This document shows, piece by piece, positions 60,492 through 64,000 of a DNA stretch of 64,000 nt (positions within the stretch are counted from its first letter, which is position 1; every line of letters starts with the position of its first letter). The translations under genes were made by a program, and so were the position numbers. Location: positions 509,483 to 573,482 of the forward strand of contig NW_023998523.1 of NCBI RefSeq assembly GCF_014805625.2, read 5' to 3'. Origin of the DNA: Glossina fuscipes. Its lineage: Eukaryota > Arthropoda > Insecta > Diptera > Glossinidae. Below the pieces are notes generated by a model. That model was not told where the DNA came from. It saw only the letters and a program-made list of their open reading frames with translations, and made no database searches.

Positions 60492-63400
60492 TTTCAAATA
60501 TGTTGATAGTTGTAAAATAAAAGTATCTCTAAGTAGCAGTTCCACTTTTTCTTCTGCTCTCTCTTGTTAGTTCCATTTTATTTTATAATAAATAATTTTT
60601 TTTGTCACACGTAATTCTGCCATTGTTTTGATTATAAGATTAGATTGTGCTATTATGGCAGCACAATTTTTCCTGTCTCAGTAATTTTATTAACGATCTG
60701 TGCAGAAAGACGAAATGTCTAAAGAAGAGAAAAACTACGTTTGCAAGAATATTTTTGCACTAAAATTTTATATGCAAAGCAATTTTGTAATATTTGTATA
60801 ATTTTAATTATAGACAGCTTATGTAGGCGTTCCACTTTTTTTTTCTTTTTTTATTTTTTTGCTCTGTAACCCAAATTAGTATACGTGCGTTATAACGAAG
60901 CTTTTCGCCCCGTTGCTTTTGGTCATTACTTTCCAAGAAATGTATTCTTGATTGGCGCACTCATCGATGTTTTATTCCAACAAAACTCCAACATACTGTT
61001 ATGATTAACATTATTGAGTTAAATTACATTTCGTTTTCTATTTTACTCTCTGTTTTACATTTGCTTGCGATAAAATACGCAACTGTTCGCTGTTGAAAAA
61101 ATCCCTGTAGATCTTCTATTTCCTCTCGACCTAATGACCTAGACGAGCCTATTTGATCTATGATATCTATGTTAAAATAATCGAATCTTTCGTAGAGCTT
61201 ATTGAAGACACATATAGCCGATTGCTATGAGCATTTCCTCACTTATCTAATCTGGTCCAAGCCTGCGCTTTTACACAGCCGATCCTAGAAGGACGTGATT
61301 AAGTTAAAAAATTTCAATAGTCGAAAAAACAAACTCTCTAGATTAAGAGTGACTAAGATCACGATTAAGAGACGTAGATTAAGTTTGACGTATGGAGACT
61401 TTGCATTACATAATCATTGAAAACTCTCAGTAAATGTTTGAAAACCGTAGATTAAGTTTGACATACGAAGACTTTGCATTGTGTAATCATTGAAAACTCT
61501 CAGTAAATGTTTGAAAACCTTAGAAGAATTCGTACTCACATAAAGTAATATCCATTTTAAAACTCTGTTCCCAATTAGTGTTATATACTCTAAGTTTATG
61601 TATTCCTTCGCTTTAGAAGAGCGAAACGTAAGTTGGCAGAGTTTAAATGAATTTGTACGAACTGCGAACATGAACATCCAGTTGATCAGTCCCACAAACA
61701 ATGAAGAAAATCTATAAAATTGCATTGGATGCTCGATAATGGGATGCGCAGGAGACAGCGGAGGTGATAAGCATTCCAATCGGTACTGTACATCCCATAT
61801 TGACCAAAAGTTCCCATACCAAAAAGGCATACTGAATATGAATAGGTAGAATGTAGTAGGGAAAGCACAGAAACGTTACTACATCGAGGGTAAAGGCGCA
61901 GTCAAACCAATCGACCATAAGTGGTCGTGAAAGAAAGAGTGCACGAAACTAGAGAGTCGGCATGAAAGGAAGAGAATATAACTGCACCTGGTGGCGAGGT
62001 CATGGCGGTATTTTTTTTTTTTTTTTTGGGATGCGGCTGACATGATTTTCATTGCTGACGTCGGAGTTAAAACTCATGGACGCTAATCAACGAATCTAAC
62101 CTGATTGGATTCTTTCCTTTTTCTGATCTAGCTAACATATTGAACATAAATATATGGAACGTATTATTAAAAAATAATTAAGTTGAGTCTTTCGCGAAAC
62201 AATTGATTGTTTCGGAAACTAAACAACTTTCATTGATAATTTCGAACTTGGAAGCAATATTGTGCAAGCCTCAACCGTAGATGTATAAGCAAGGAAAGGC
62301 GGTTGTTCACTGAAACTATCACATCGATAGCTTAGATGTACAGCATAATTCCATGGAAGTCCTGTCATTTATTGTAAAAGAGATGTGTTTTTTCCTTCGA
62401 TGATTGGCTGAATAGAAGTATATACTTCGTCTGCGTAAAAGCCCTTCCCAGCCTTCTTTCATTGATACTTACATTATAACTAATATCATTACTTCTGAAT
62501 CATGGCAACGGCCTTTAAATATTTGAGAATGGGTGATTTGTAAGTTTCCAATAGCCTTTGCAAACTCTGTTCGCAAACACTTTTGATAGGAATGTTTGGT
62601 AGATAACATATCCAGTTCAAGACATTTTTAGAGAACTACATGTTTTTGTGCTTTTACATTGAACTTAATCGATCAAATGTCGATACAAATTTGCTTTAGA
62701 AGGCAACTTAAACTTCTTTACAACTCTCTTACAACTAACTGACTGTGACGGTAAAACACCTCCTGATGCTGCCAATTTACCTCAGCATAAGTCTAAAGAA
62801 GATGAATATCTTTTTGTATCGACAATAAGTACATTTTTGTTTACATACGTATATTAATTACCGGCAATTTCCCACTTGAATGAACTCATAAATATTTCAG
62901 TCGTTTTTTTGTTTTTCTTCTCATTTTTTTTTTTTTTTATATCTTTTCCATTTTCATAACTAATCCGAAAAAGTAAACTTTCCCACTTATGGTAGTTAAC
63001 GAAAACTTAAAACAAACACCATGGCATAGTCATAAGCAGCTACTTTGTTTGGCATACGACTACCGCCACGCACATTTTTTCCTTATACAAAAAAAAAACA
63101 AAAAAAAAAAACAAATTCACATGATTTACATGCAAAGTACAGCTATTTTGAATACCATTCATTGACTACGTTGGCTAAAGCTTAGTGTTATTACCTTTAC
63201 CATTGCCATTACCAATGCCGTTCGCCGTATTGCTGTGCCTTTATATTTGAACATGTGGTTGTTGTCATTTGTTATCATATTAATAATTCGATGAAAATTT
63301 GCAACACATAAGCTTAACAGCGAAGCGAACGATTCAACTTACCATCCGATCGTACCAAAAAGTAATGACAACTGTTGCTTGCAGTAAAAAATAAAATTGC

Positions 63401-64000
63401 TCTATGTTGTAATACCGACAATAGCAATTGCGCTTTAATGGTTTCGGAGTCCACCAACATAAAAGCATATGCGAACAAGCGTTTGTGTATGTGTGTGTGT
63501 GTGTGTNNNNNNNNNNTCCTCTTAAGGTAAGAACTCTCAACCACACGGCACTGTTAGCAGTCCACCACCAAAAGAATTCTTCTACTATTTTTTTAAGTTG
63601 TTTTTTGTCTAAACTTAATAGTCTTCGGGTTTGATGTTTTTCCTGATTTTCTTTTCTTCATTTTTATCGTAATTTTTATTTTTTTATTTTTTATTTTTTT
63701 TATTTATTTATTTTTGTTTTTATTTTTTGTGCAATGCTTTGGCAAGGAAATGTTGCTATAAAATTTATGACTGCTCTAGGAAAATAAAGAATATAGATCA
63801 GGGCAGACCTGGTCTGCCAGTGTTCAACTAAGTTGAGCATTGTGTTCGCTGGCATATTAGCAGTACAAGTGCTACGATTGGCAATTTTTAGTGCTATTTG
63901 TTGATCTTTAAATGCTGTGTTATGACTGCCACTTCTGTGTATAGTTATTGACCACTGTCTGTTTATCCGTTTATGTAGTTACTGTTGTTGTTATCGTTAT

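Overview
This is AT-rich eukaryotic DNA with very dense microsatellites and homopolymer runs, decayed Tc1/mariner transposons and a dispersed repeat carrying the polypyrimidine motif GTCCGTCCGTCTGTCC. Together these point to a fly (Diptera), probably a non-Drosophila higher fly such as a tephritid. That placement is inference. There are no bacterial operons, no rRNA, tRNA or CRISPR arrays that I can see, and no protein-coding exon whose family I recognise apart from transposase relics. The window most likely lies in intergenic or long-intron sequence.

Layout. 1-5.4 kb: ORFs at 222-440 and 1050-1553 (the latter behind two TATAAAAG boxes), a three-unit ~118-bp tandem repeat, and on the minus strand a hand-built two-exon model for a small secreted peptide (4743-5345). 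5.5-10 kb: the first dispersed-repeat fragment, an LTR-like segment, a short-intron minus-strand model (9249-9528) and a mariner helix-turn-helix relic. 10-17 kb: a weak chain of minus-strand exons (16557 to 10910) and two copies of repeat family R1. 18-25 kb: copies of family R2, one degraded R1 copy and almost no ORFs. 25-32 kb: a triplet-rich block that can encode proline-rich sequence, another R1 copy and poly-A/T desert. 32-37 kb: a frameshifted Tc1-type transposase, an R2 copy and a plus-strand two-exon model (35002-36134). 38-48 kb: two more triplet blocks (Ala/Gly and Ala/Asp readings), an R1 copy, and exon-like frames at 44843, 45603 and 47651. 50-56 kb: a plus-strand exon-like segment with unusually good splice sites (53307-53406), R1, a mariner C-terminal relic and R2. 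56-64 kb: two larger orphan ORFs, a ~100-bp periodic array, a 73-bp tandem duplication and a 10-base assembly gap at a GT repeat.

How things relate. No pathway or gene system can be reconstructed. The gene models are built by eye from splice consensus, phase agreement and amino-acid composition. In 64 kb of AT-rich DNA some will be chance, and confidences are set low for that reason. The repeat and transposon calls are the firmest part of the annotation. The most useful next evidence would be RNA-seq and alignment to related fly genomes.
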